From the NCBI GenBank assembly GCA_003971905.1, contig RSEE01000174.1, positions 1 to 51,490 on the forward strand: a stretch of DNA of 51,490 nucleotides. Reading direction: 5' to 3'. The notes beneath the pieces are model-generated. The model had not been told where the DNA came from, did not search any database, and worked only from the letters and a program-made list of their open reading frames with translations. A program made the translations under genes and the position numbers. The stretch's first letter is position 1; every line of letters begins with the position of its first letter. Source of the stretch: Moniliella sp. 'wahieum'. Taxonomy: Eukaryota > Basidiomycota > Moniliellomycetes > Moniliellales > Moniliellaceae. Shown piece after piece: positions 32,976 through 44,386 of this stretch.

Positions 32976-33152
32976 GTGCCACCGTCCCAGATCCTGAGAC
33001 CAAACCCCACCAACGTACCCCCACCCACCCCCTCCACTGCTGCTCACGACAGAGAGAAATCGTCTCTTCCGAAGCCCATATTGCACAGCCGCCTCGCTCT
33101 TCCGAAGCCATATTGCACAACCGCTTTCCATTCCCAGGCCGCAACATTCAGC

Positions 33153-33530
33153 ATGAACCCGAATAATGAGCCCAGTTCCTTCCTATCCCCGTCAGGACCA
33201 TGCCAAGTTGGTCCTGCGTCTGGCGCTGCCGTGGCTGAAATTTCTCCGGGCTTGGCGGAGACGGCGGCACTCCTGCGGTCTCCAGGAAGAAAAAGACAGT
33301 CAGATTCGAGCCAGGCTCGGAAACCGTTGCCACAAGTCTCTGGAGAACGACTCAACGCCCTGGTCGAAGAGCTCTTGAAGGTGGACAAACTTCAGAAACC
33401 GAAGCAGCAGAAAGGGTCGTCAGCTTAGGCGGCAGCGGCAGTATGTTACTGCACTCCACGATGAACCCTTTCCCACGAAAGGAAATGATGGAGATGATGC
33501 GCAGGGCCCGGATTTGTGCCCAACAATGAG
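33153..33530 (+). pseudogene. Truncated homeodomain gene, paralogue of 25150 gene
   Basis: Start ATG 33153 (MNPNNEPSSFLSPSGPCQVG) is in good context. The product aligns with the copy at 25150: SGPCQVGPASGAAVAE against SGACPIRPGSGDAVP, then RKPLPQVSGERLNALVEEL against KRLPKVSEYGPHGLVQNL, then (in a shifted frame) RRQRQYVTALHDEPFPT against QQQREWMLRHLPNPYPT, and EMMEMMRRARI. Similarity ends in helix 2 of the homeodomain. No recognition helix (WFxNxR) is found in the next several hundred bases in any frame, so this copy is truncated, apart from the usual indels. It may be a remnant of a duplication or recombination event at an HD locus. Confidence 0.55.
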
Positions 33531-33534
33531 GACA

Positions 33535-33723
33535 TGAGTGCCAGCCAAAATCCAAGATCCCTTTGATGCTTTTACGTATCGGGCCACCATGCCAATAACT
33601 TCTGCATACGTTCTCGTGGTGGCAGTCTTCTTCTCGTCGTTCTTCTACTCACTTGCTCTTCGACTTCCACGGTTACTAAAGCGGTACCCTATTTTCCCGT
33701 CGCCACTGCATAACTGCAGTTAG
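33535..33723 (+). CDS. Hydrophobic small ORF after the truncated homeodomain gene
   Basis: From ATG 33589 the product is MPITSAYVLVVAVFFSSFFY followed by a basic tail (RLPRLLKRYP). It is one predicted membrane segment with no known family. It could be a chance ORF or foreign sequence fused at the truncation point. Confidence 0.2.
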
Positions 33724-33972
33724 GGCGTCGCTGGGGAACCGGGATCATCGACCATTATGATTCATCTATAACGCGAACGACATCAGTACAAGCGGAAGGA
33801 GGGCGTGAGAGGAATCAGAGGGGGAGCACGTCTGCGCAATGCATGTGTCTCCTGAAGAGCGATGGGTGTGTGTTTTCACTACAGATGACGTCGATGTCGT
33901 CTCGAATATATGTATATCTCTCAGATCTTCCTCAGAACCACTTAAGTATGTAGGCACGTAACTCTCGTATAA

Positions 33973-34248
33973 TTATCTGTTGGAATTTGTCTTTCTTTTT
34001 ATTACTGGTCTCGGCCCGTTCGTTCTATCTCGCATTAATTCGAGTAAATAAGCATCAACTCCCTCTTTCGTATTAGTAAGAACCAAACCATTTACTGGCA
34101 CCGTCGCCGCTTCTTGGAACGAGTCGAGCAAGTACGTGATCTTTCCCGTCCGGCAGTCGATGGCTCCAACGGCATACATCTCATCCCCCTCTCTTCCCTC
34201 ATCATTCTTTCTCATTCCGTTGGTCCCTCTCATCTCGCCTCTCTTCAT
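33973..34248 (-). CDS. Small hypothetical protein, 91 aa
   Basis: A clean ORF. After a charged N-terminus (MKRGEMRGTNGMRKNDEGRE) the sequence YAVGAIDCRTGKITYLLDSF, QEAATVPVNGLVLTNTKEGV and DAYLLELMRDR has the amphipathic character of a folded domain. I do not recognise a family. It may be one exon of a larger gene; no splice partner was found. Confidence 0.35.
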   Translation of the reverse strand: MKRGEMRGTNGMRKNDEGREGDEMYAVGAIDCRTGKITYLLDSFQEAATVPVNGLVLTNTKEGVDAYLLELMRDRTNGPRPVIKRKTNSNR

Positions 34249-34249
34249 A

Positions 34250-35240
34250 TCACCGCGCGCTACACAGCATCAAATTAAATGATGATGAACCTTCGCTTCA
34301 AAGAAGGTGGAGATGCGTTGTAGACGGTATAATTGAAGCGTCGTATACGATATCGTAGTATAAGCTTCTGAGTATTGTATTGTCAAGAGAATGGAAAAGG
34401 TAGGTAGGCTATCGCCATACCGGAACCAAAAATAGAAAAAGAACAAAAAGAGGGCAACAGGGCGTACTGTGGCCTTGGCACCTGGGTGGACCAGTGGTAG
34501 GCCGGCTGGGCGCGATCCCCAGATTCAGCACTGCCAGACGCAACGCGGACTGGGTAAATACGAAACGCAGTATGCCTAGGGGACGACGCGTATCCGAGAG
34601 AGGCAGATGAAACGAGGCTGAGGTCGTTCTGTAGACAGAAGAGGCCGTGAGGCGTGACGCGCCCTAGTAGTATATGCACCGAAAAAAAGAAACTCCGTCG
34701 CCATCCCGACATGCCCTTGGCTTCTTTCCTTCCCGCTTGCCCCGACAGAGACCCTCAAATAGGTGGGGCGCGACCCGAGGCATCGTTCCACAGGAAGAAG
34801 CAACCAGAGCGGAGCAGAGAACAGAAAGAGACGGAAAGAGAAGCTCACATCGCTAGGACATCGTGGCGTGTTGCTGCTTGTTTTTTTCTGTGAATGATCT
34901 TCTTGGCGTGCAATCATGGCTAGCGTGGTTACAAAAGACGGTATCCACATAGGGGGGGGTACTGTATGACAAACGAAGGCAGAGTTAGTAAGGACGAGGG
35001 GTGGTGGAAAGGAGAGCCGGAGAGAAGGAGAGCCGGAGAGGAGAAGTGGGGAAGGAGGACGAACCAGTTACGACAGCTCGGTTGCCAAAGACAGGTTCTT
35101 GGATCGATGCAACCGTGCCGTGGGGCTAGGAACTCCCACAGACCCGAAAAGTGGTGTCGGTGCGTGCAGTTTGTACGTTTGTGTGGGGGGCGGGGCCGAG
35201 GAGGAAAAAGAAGAAGAGGGGGAGGCGCCAGCGGGACACT
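34250..35240. other. Gene-poor interval
   Basis: No gene is supported. A tRNA-like patch near 34473-34560 was examined and rejected. Purine-rich repeats (GGAGAGCCGGAGAGAAGGAG) occur near 35012-35050. Confidence 0.4.
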
Positions 35241-35248
35241 GGGCCCAG

Positions 35249-35678
35249 TTACGAAAGGTAACGCTCATGTCGCGCGAATTGAAAAGGGTAAAGTAAGGTC
35301 GGCTCAGTTCGCAGAGCACATCCCGTGCGGGGATCCGACAGGACCCAGTTACCCTCGATCCCGGCCAGACTGGCCTTGCTCTGGCGCGCTGTGAGCAGGG
35401 GCGCGTGGGTGCGCGTGTCTTGCACCAGGTACTCGCCCGCGCGGAACACAGCCGTGTACTCGTGCGACACGCTCTTCCACTGCAGCACGGGGGTGCGCGT
35501 GGCCTGGTCTGTGGCATAGAGCTTGGAGGAAAACGCCATCTTGCCCGAAAGCTTGATGCGCTGCGGCTCGCGGTGCTGCGCCCAGGCGGGGAAGAGGCCG
35601 ATGGGGGTGGGGTGAGAGCGCGACGCGAACTTGGGATAGGCGGGGGGCGAGGCAGGATTTGGCGTCGGGACGAGGCAT
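35249..35678 (-). CDS. Hypothetical protein, conserved-looking
   Basis: From ATG 35678 and after one early frame change the product reads PPAYPKFASRSHPTPIGLFP, AWAQHREPQRIKLSGKMAFS, SKLYATDQATRTPVLQWKSV, SHEYTAVFRAGEYLVQDTRT, HAPLLTARQSKASLAGIEGN and WVLSDPRTG. It has a normal, low-bias composition unlike the surrounding DNA, which argues for a real gene. No family is recognised. GT-starting donor-like sites occur near 35265, and CT-rich sequence with an AG at about 35130 could be an intron leading to a further exon (35068-35130). Confidence 0.45.
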
Positions 35679-35699
35679 GATGCACGATGGGGGTCGGAT

Positions 35700-35777
35700 G
35701 GGAGTCGGATGTGATGGGAATGGATGGGATGGATGGGCTGGATGGGATGGATGGGCTGGATGGGATGGATGGGATGG
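35700..35777. repeat. GGATGGGCT/GGATG microsatellite
   Basis: Repeated GGGATGGATGGGCTGGAT units ending at a CTATATAAAC TATA-like element (35780). The repeat is in the promoter region of the minus-strand hypothetical gene or of an unidentified plus-strand transcript. Confidence 0.9.
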
Positions 35778-36242
35778 GCTCTATATAAACAAGAGGAGCA
35801 AAAGTAAGGACAACAGGAACAAGCAGGAACAACAGGAGTACGTAGCGGCTAGGAGGAGCGACGGCCGGTGATGTCACCGGTGAGCTGTTCGCTCTGCGTC
35901 TCCATGACGTCAGGTATGACGGGAGTCCGACGGCCCACGTGGGTTAGTAGCAACGCTGCGTGGGCAGCTGTTGCGTCGTGGACTTCGCGCCCGCAACGCG
36001 CTCGGCGGGTGTCGTGGGCAGCAGACCAGGCGATACGAGCGGTAGCGAATGGAGTGGTGGTGCGGAGGGGATGGAGTGGTGGTCGCCCCACAGGAGGGAC
36101 AAAGAGAAGGACCGCAAGGGGGAGGTCGCGCGCATGCGCGAGCTGCCCGCTGCGCCCCCAGTGCATATGGGGCGCACTGCGCCAGCCTGGGCAAGCGATC
36201 TATCTACGTCACACACAGCCTGTCGCTAGTGCAGTTCCACTC

Positions 36243-36325
36243 ATGCATCATGCACCATGCATCATGCATCATGCATCATGGCACCTTCAAGCTTCAAGCT
36301 TCACGCGTCACGCGTCACGCGTCAC
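36243..36325. repeat. Composite TCATGCA / AAGCTTC / ACGCGTC microsatellites
   Basis: Four heptamer units of (TCATGCA), then CTTCAAGCTTCAAGCTTCA, then CACGCGTCACGCGTCACG in direct succession. Each core is palindromic (ATGCAT, AAGCTT, ACGCGT). Confidence 0.95.
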
Positions 36326-36329
36326 GAGC

Positions 36330-37280
36330 CCCTGTTGGCGAACCCTGTGCAGTGACGCCATGCTGGATACACGAGCCGAAGTATACGCTGTATGACCGTG
36401 ACAAGCGCGTGACATGTGACAGCCAATCAGAACAGACACAGAGGGTGAACCAGGTTCTCGAGCAGCACCTTCGTTGCTACCTGTGGACGCGCAGCAGTCT
36501 AACTGCGTTGATCTTCTCTAGGCCGTAGCTCGGAAGACGCGTGTCGCACCCAGATGCGGTATCGGACCTACGCTGCGGAGATCAGCATCGCACCGAGGTC
36601 GTGCTTTCAGTTGGTCAACGGGTTTTTGGTCCGTCGCGGGGGCGGTACTTACCCGATGCCTCTTGGTTCCCTCTTGTTTCCTCCCACGAAGAATGGTCTT
36701 GCCATTTCCCCGTCTCTGACAGCACCTTGGTCTCCCGTCTAGCCCCGACTGTTTCATCCAAGAGAATCCGGCTACATGCTTGGTGTCAGTAATTCACCCT
36801 TCTCGAACGTCACCATTCCACAGCCGTCAATAGACGCCACGTGTGAGTGGGGGGAGGTAGAACACAGATCAGATTTCCAAAAGACATCATATACAAAGGC
36901 AACATTTTCTTCACGGGTACACTAATCATCGGTACATACATTCTTGGCAAACCTTTACGCTTTCGCCCACACACCATTCAGGTGCCATGTGTGCGGGGAG
37001 AGAGGTCAACAAGACACCAGTCGTCCCTTGGGGAATTCGCACATCCCGATACACGAGCCCACACGTGCACAGTACAAAGCAAGAAACCGAACGGGAGTGC
37101 AAGGCCCGATCTCTTGTCTTGCTTCCTCGATTGGCGGGGTCTCGCACCACTAAGGGAGACCTTATTGTGGCACGTTTCCCTCGGCATCAGGTCGCGTCGG
37201 ATCGTACAGGTTAATACCCTCGTGTTCTCACAGGAGCAGGGTCACTCCCCACCGCGATTCCTTCTTACGTTGCACATCCG
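36330..37280. other. Interval without a confident gene
   Basis: ORFs of 60-163 codons occur on both strands (for example 36541-36792 plus, 36847-37338 plus). None has a recognised motif. The composition of 36840-37220 is more balanced than in repeat tracts, so a short unrecognised gene is possible. Confidence 0.35.
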
Positions 37281-37282
37281 AT

Positions 37283-39150
37283 TTAGTGTGGGTGGAACGC
37301 CAGGTTGGCCAGAGCGCGTTGCGCATCTCGGACGCTGAGCGCGAGCTTGCTCGGCAGCCTCCAGAATCTCCACTTCCTCCTGTGCACATGCAATCGCTTC
37401 CCGAAGCAGAGCCAGTCTCTCCTGCACAGCCGACGGTCGGCTCGGCGGGATCGTAGGGCAGAAGCACAAACGGGATCCTGAAATGGGGGATGAGCGGTAT
37501 TGATGTCAATCGCCAAGGGAGAGACGCAGTTGTGCTTGGAGTCGGACGGGATGGGCTGAACGGGATCCGGATCCAAGGGAGGGGGCGGGACCGGCACAAC
37601 GGGTTGGCCATTGATACTCACAATCCGTCTTGATCTACTACTTCGGTGGCCGACCTGAGACGAGGAGCTCCCCCACGTTCTTTGGGGGTCCGCATCCGCT
37701 CTGTCGTGTGCGCCGGGTTGTAGTTGGGGAAGAGTGTGGCGAGCGTGGGATACCGTTCCCGCGTCTGCCCCTCCTGGGGAGGGAGGATCAATGTAGGCGG
37801 GCGCCGGGGGTGCTTGAACAGCGCGCGAGGTATACCCCCCCGGTCCAGCACCGTGGGGGAGGTAGGAATGTCAGGACGTGCTTCGCCCGAGGGGGAAGGT
37901 ATAGGCAAACTTGTCTTCCTCTGCGAGGGGGAACAACGGGGCTGACAAGTGAGATCTTGCGGGCCCCTCCAGTTTGCCTACGGGTAGGTGGAAAGCCCGA
38001 GGTGCGCGAAGAAAGTGGTCGTGGACGCGCGAGGATGGAACCGGTAGAGTGGCGATTGGGCTGGGCCGAAACAAATTGGGGAAAGCTGATCGAACCTTCT
38101 CCTTCAAGATCTTGCTCAGACAGAGCTGAGAAAAAGCTGTTGTTCCCAACCGTGGAGGTTTCCCAGTCATTCCTTCCCAAGGACGAATCCGTCCGATCCG
38201 ACACGCACACTGACATTGGCACGGACTCGAATTCTGACACTGTTGCTGACTCGGAAGCAGAACGGTAAACCCCTGAAGCGGAGGTCTTTCCCATCCCCCT
38301 ACTCGAAAGAGAAACAAGATCCGTCGTGCTCGTACCATGAGGTGGGGGGATCCAGGGTGAGGTCCAGTAGGTACGGCGAAGGCAAGGTAGCTTGAACGGT
38401 AGGTGCAGGAACAGGCTCTGGGGATGGGATGCGATCAGGGTCCCATCCAGAGCCATCATCCCGCCCAGGACAGGACGAGTCGAACGTGCCCAGGCTTGCC
38501 GATCGTGGGCCACAGACTCGGAGGGGATTGCAACAGACCACGACGGTCTGTTCCGGTGGGAGGCAGTGGAAGATGAGTTGACCCTGTTGGTCCGGCTGTT
38601 CCGTCCCGCTAGACACGGCCAGATCTTCCTCCTCGCCGTTCTGACTTAACGAACAGAAACTTTGTTCCAACCGAAGCATCTGGGCCGCTTCCGGGTTGCC
38701 CCCGTCTTCATCCTCCTCGTCATAGTCCACTGCATCGAAAGGGGAGAGGGCCGACCAGCGGGTCTGCCTCAGATGGGGTGTTGATGGCATGCACACCGAG
38801 GGGGGACAAGCGGAGCGGATGGTGATCCAGCGCCCCAGACAGGAGAGTCGGCGCCTGGGGCACGCACGGAGCAAGGCAGCAGTGCCATGATGGCATACTG
38901 CCCTCTGCGCCCCACTGGGCATGGTGCTCATGCGGCTGATTGGGTGGAGTCGGGTTGGAGTGGTGGACGTACGCGCCCCCCACGCGGGAGATGGTGATGG
39001 GGGGGTGAGAGGCGGTACAATACTAATACGCAAAAGCAGGCCCCCTTGGCTGCGCCACGAGAGACCAAAGGGGGACAGAGAGGAGGGGCAGTGGTGGTGG
39101 GGGCGACGAGGGGCGGGCGCAACTTGCCGGAGCGATTGGATGTGCTCCAT
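37283..39150 (-). CDS. Acidic/Ser-rich hypothetical protein with C-terminal coiled coil
   Basis: The gene follows several frames on the minus strand. Segments in order: DAVDYDEEDEDGGNPEAAQM, LRLEQSFCSLSQNGEEEDLA, DSSCPGRDDGSGWDPDRIPS, GVYRSASESATVSEFESVPM, a Pro/Arg/Ser-rich stretch (RPRPLSSRTSGFPPTRR), FKHPRRPPTLILPPQEGQTR, RYPTLATLFPNYNPAHTTER, then a likely coiled coil VQERLALLREAIACAQEEVE and a C-terminus VRDAQRALANLAFHPH-stop at 37283. I recognise no family. It could be a nuclear or scaffold-type low-complexity protein. The start is uncertain: ATG 39150 opens the longest ORF, but the first 100 residues look less protein-like and the true start may be nearer 38900. Confidence 0.4.
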
Positions 39151-39185
39151 GGGCAGGCAGTGTGCGGGTGGATAATGGGTGCGCC

Positions 39186-39212
39186 TGTCTATCTATCTAT
39201 CTATCTACCTAC
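39186..39212. repeat. (CTAT)n tetranucleotide repeat
   Basis: About five CTAT/CTAC units in the divergent promoter region between the acidic-protein gene and the poly(A) polymerase gene. Confidence 0.9.
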
Positions 39213-39544
39213 TGCTGGGATCTGTGTGCCTCCCCCGCACTCTCCTTTTCCGGCAAGAGTAGCAAGTGTGCCCAGCGCGACGCATCATGCATCAGGCATC
39301 ATGCATCGCCCATCCTGCTCCAGTGGTCGAAGTGTGGTTCCGCCTCGGGGCGGAATAGGCGCGGCACTGCTTACCTCACGCCCGCCACGCCCCCCCTAAT
39401 GGCTGCTGCTGCCGTGGATTGTGGTTGGGCGTGCCATCACCACCGCCACCGTTTCTGCTGTTGCTGCTTGCGTGTTGCCTGCCTGTGCCTGCCCCCGCAG
39501 TGTGCCTACTGTCTCCGTCTCTTGGTTCCTTGGCAGCGTCCCCA

Positions 39545-41558
<2,014 letters not shown>

Positions 41559-41639
41559 AAATGTGCTTGCTGTGGATGGATATCTGTGTAGTTGAGAAAT
41601 ACGATATGCTTCAGGTAGGACACTACTACTTCAATATGA

Positions 41640-42119
41640 CATGAACATGAGGAGAGCGCCTGCCAGCAGGTAAGATGAGGGCGGGGGAGGGGGGCTGTAG
41701 ATGAGGCGGTTTTAAAGGCAGCTGCATGATCATGATGGTAACCGCTGTGCGAGCGGGGACGAGCTATTTCCTATCTACTAGCTATGCGAGCTCGCATGTA
41801 TGCAGGAAAGCAGGAAAGCGTACTATGAGGGTGCGAGCCAGGTTGGATGCGTTTGTGCATGCAGTGCGATCCAATTTGATGTCCACAGAAAACCAATACG
41901 CGACTGGGAATATGCTGCAACAGGACAGGCGACTCGTGCGGGAGCAAGGCGAGCAGAGGAGCCAGGTGCCGAGCAGAACCCGGCTTTTGCGATGAAGAAT
42001 GAGCGTGAGGGAGCAGGAGGAAAGTAAGAGGGGCAGCAAGTGTGAACCAGGCCACGGCGAGTATGGTATGGGAGGAGGATGAGGATGAAGGGGGGGGGGG
42101 AGGGGGGAAGTGATGACGT
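41640..42119. other. Intergenic, convergent PAP1 and nucleolin-like 3' ends
   Basis: No gene is supported. The interval contains a G-rich homopolymeric tract (about 42090-42108) close to the nucleolin-like stop codon. Confidence 0.5.
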
Positions 42120-43197
42120 CTAGTTGTCAAACGTCATCTTCTTGCCCCCACTACGGCCGCCAAACCCACCCCGTCCACCGCCACGGCCGCCAAACCCACC
42201 GCGGCCCGCACCACGTCCACGCCCGCCAAACCCGCCGCGGCCACCGCCGTTGCCCCCTCGCGGTTACGGGAGGAGCATAGTCCAAGCGAATGGGACGACC
42301 CTTGATGTCGGCGCCGTTGAGAGGGCGAGCGCTGCCGTTGCCTCGTCGACCGAGCCAAACTCAACGTAAGCAAAGCCCTTGGGCTTGCCCGAGTTCATGT
42401 CGGTCGGCAAGCGGACGCTGGCTACCGAGCCGTGCTGGCCAAACGCGTCGCGCAGGTCACTCTCCTCGGCGGACCAGGCCAAGCCACCAACAAAGAGGGT
42501 GGCAGAAGGGTCGGAGGCAGGACGGCGGTTGTCGCGCTTCTCGCGCGGCTGGGCGGGGTCACGCGGAGCACGTTGGGTGGCAAAGTCGACTCGGATCGCA
42601 CGACCGTCCACCTCGTGACCTTGCATCGTCTCTACCGCCTTCTTGGCCTCGGCAGCCGAGGAAAACTCAACGTAGCCAAAGCCGCGAGAACGGTGCGAGT
42701 CGCGGTCCATCTGCACCCGCGCCGCCTTGACCGTGCCCACGTCGGCAAAGATCCGCCCAAGCCACTCGTCATCCACGTTCCACGACAGCTGGCCAACAAA
42801 GATGTTGGCCGGCTCGGCATCGGCATCGGTAGCTGCGTTGGTAGCGGGTGAGTCGTGCTCAGTGACCTTGGCGTCGTCTTGTTGCTGCTCTCCTCCTCCG
42901 CCTTGTCCTCCGCCTTGCGCTTCTTGGACTCGGACTCGGACTCGGAAACCGACGCGTCCGAGGCAGTCTCGGCCGACTCCTCCGAAGCAGGCGAGCAACT
43001 TGGTCTCCTCCTCCGATACGTCGCTGGCCTCCTTGTCAGCTCGGAGGGGGCCTCGGTCTTGCTCTTCTTGCTCTTCTTGCTGGCCTTGTCGGTCTTCTTG
43101 TCGGCCTTGGCCTTCTTGTCGGCCTTCTTGGCAGCCTTCTTGAGGGCCTTGTCGTCCTGGACCGGGTGGCGGTGGCGGTAACGTCCTTCTTGCCCAT
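42120..43197 (-). CDS. Nucleolin-like RNA-binding protein (Nsr1/Gar2 type)
   Basis: A nucleolar factor for pre-rRNA processing and small-subunit assembly. Start ATG 43197 (MGKKDVTATAT). A Lys-rich N-terminus (ALKKAAKKADKKAKADKKTD) is followed by acidic/Ser blocks (ASDASVSESESESKKRKAED), RRM1 (NIFVGQLSWNVDDEWL as RNP2, RSRGFGYVEF as RNP1) and RRM2 (TLFVGGLAWSAEESDL, KPKGFAYVEF). The C-terminus is RGG-rich (GRGGFGGRGRGAGRGGF...) ending KKMTFDN-stop at 42120. The domain order K-rich/acidic, two RRMs, RGG is diagnostic. No intron is seen. Frame breaks occur early in the Lys-rich region and before the RGG tail, where one G is missing from a GGGGG run. The gene is convergent with PAP1. Confidence 0.92.
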
Positions 43198-44386
43198 GAT
43201 GGTTCTCGAGCGAAATGGAAAGGTGGGGTGGAGGTGAGCAGCAGGGACAGCCGTGAGGCCGCGCGTGGTTTATATGCGGGTGCAAGGGCCATCCAACAGG
43301 CCCGCAGGAAAAAATTAGGATCGGTTCAACTCGAAACTTTGACCTCTTGTTGCGGGGGGGGTGCAAGTTGCAATGTTTCCATGCGGATGGAATTGAAATT
43401 GAGATAACCCCACAAAAGAGGCCCGCTGCGCCGCACTCATAGAAGGGCCGGCTTGAAGCTTGACGATCAACGCCTAAGGATGGAGATGAGCGGATGGAGC
43501 GAGCCCCTCGCATGTGCTTTCTGGAGCTGTGTGTGGCCAGGCGCGGGGTGTGGTCTGTGCGAAGGGGCTGGCCCGCAGCGGCCGAGATGCCGCTGGCGAG
43601 CGCCGACAAAAAACAGAAAAAGAGCCCCCCGTCAGGAGGAGCACAGGCGCACGCCGACGGGCATCAGGGCAGGCAGCCGCACGTGACCAGCAGGTAACCC
43701 AATGGTTACTCGAGGGAGAGGGCACGGGGAGAATGCATCATGCTCGGGCGAATGCTCCGGCTGCGGCAGGGCTGCAGGGGACGATCAGAGGGGGTGCTGT
43801 GCATCTGCTCACACACGGGCGCCGCCCTCCCACGGCCCATGGCAGCTGGACCGCGTCGATCGCTGCGAGGGAGCCGGCAGGCGGTAGGAGCGCATCAGCT
43901 CAGCAGCCGCACCGTGACAGTGGCGCCGTGCTGCCCCTGCCGGCTGGCTGCATGCATGCCCCCCAGCGGAGCAGGTCCGACGCCCACCACCGCCAATTGT
44001 ATAAGCGAGCGGCCAACATCGGCTATATCGAGCAGGCAAGCAAGCGGCCGCAGCATTCTGCCGTCCCCGACGCAGGGGGGGCGGGGTTGGGGGGGCGCGG
44101 TGCAGGCGCAGGCGCAGGCACACGCTCAGGTACAGGTACAGTGGCCCACACCACCCGCCGCACGCACAGCACAGCACACAGCCGCCGCGCGCACTCGACT
44201 GCATACGCTCTGGTTGTGTTGTACAGCGCCATGAACAGAACAGAGGTGCATCCCCTCCGCTGCGCCTTATAACCCCTGCACCTGCCGGCCCCCTTCGGTT
44301 CCCCCCACCCCTCCCCCCTCCTCCCACAGCACGACCTTCTTTCCCCGCCTCACTCCTTCTGGCCCGCCCCAACCGCTCCTCCTCTC
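43198..44386. other. Divergent promoter region, nucleolin-like and MCO genes
   Basis: GC-rich with long ORFs on both strands (252 aa at 43514, 187 aa minus at 44372) of biased Arg/Ala/His composition and no domains; I regard them as non-coding. CAGGCGCAGGCGCAGGC-type repeats lie at 44100-44140, and a C/T-rich leader at 44280-44386 precedes the oxidase start. Confidence 0.5.

Noticed and set aside
32620..33147. 175-codon minus-strand ORF
   Set aside because: It is antisense to the promoter block conserved between the two homeodomain genes. No domain.
34473..34560. tRNA-like patch (GTGGACCAGTGGTAGG ... GCGCGATCCCC)
   Set aside because: An A-box-like sequence exists, but the B-box does not fit GGTTCGANTCC and no acceptor stem pairs.
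35868..36395. 175-codon ORF downstream of CTATATAAAC
   Set aside because: The 3' part is a translated microsatellite (MHHAPCIMHH), and the composition is repeat-like. The TATA-like box alone is not enough.
43514..44372. Long ORFs in the nucleolin-MCO intergenic region
   Set aside because: Arg/Ala/His-rich, open in several frames, no domain. They lie in the shared promoter region.
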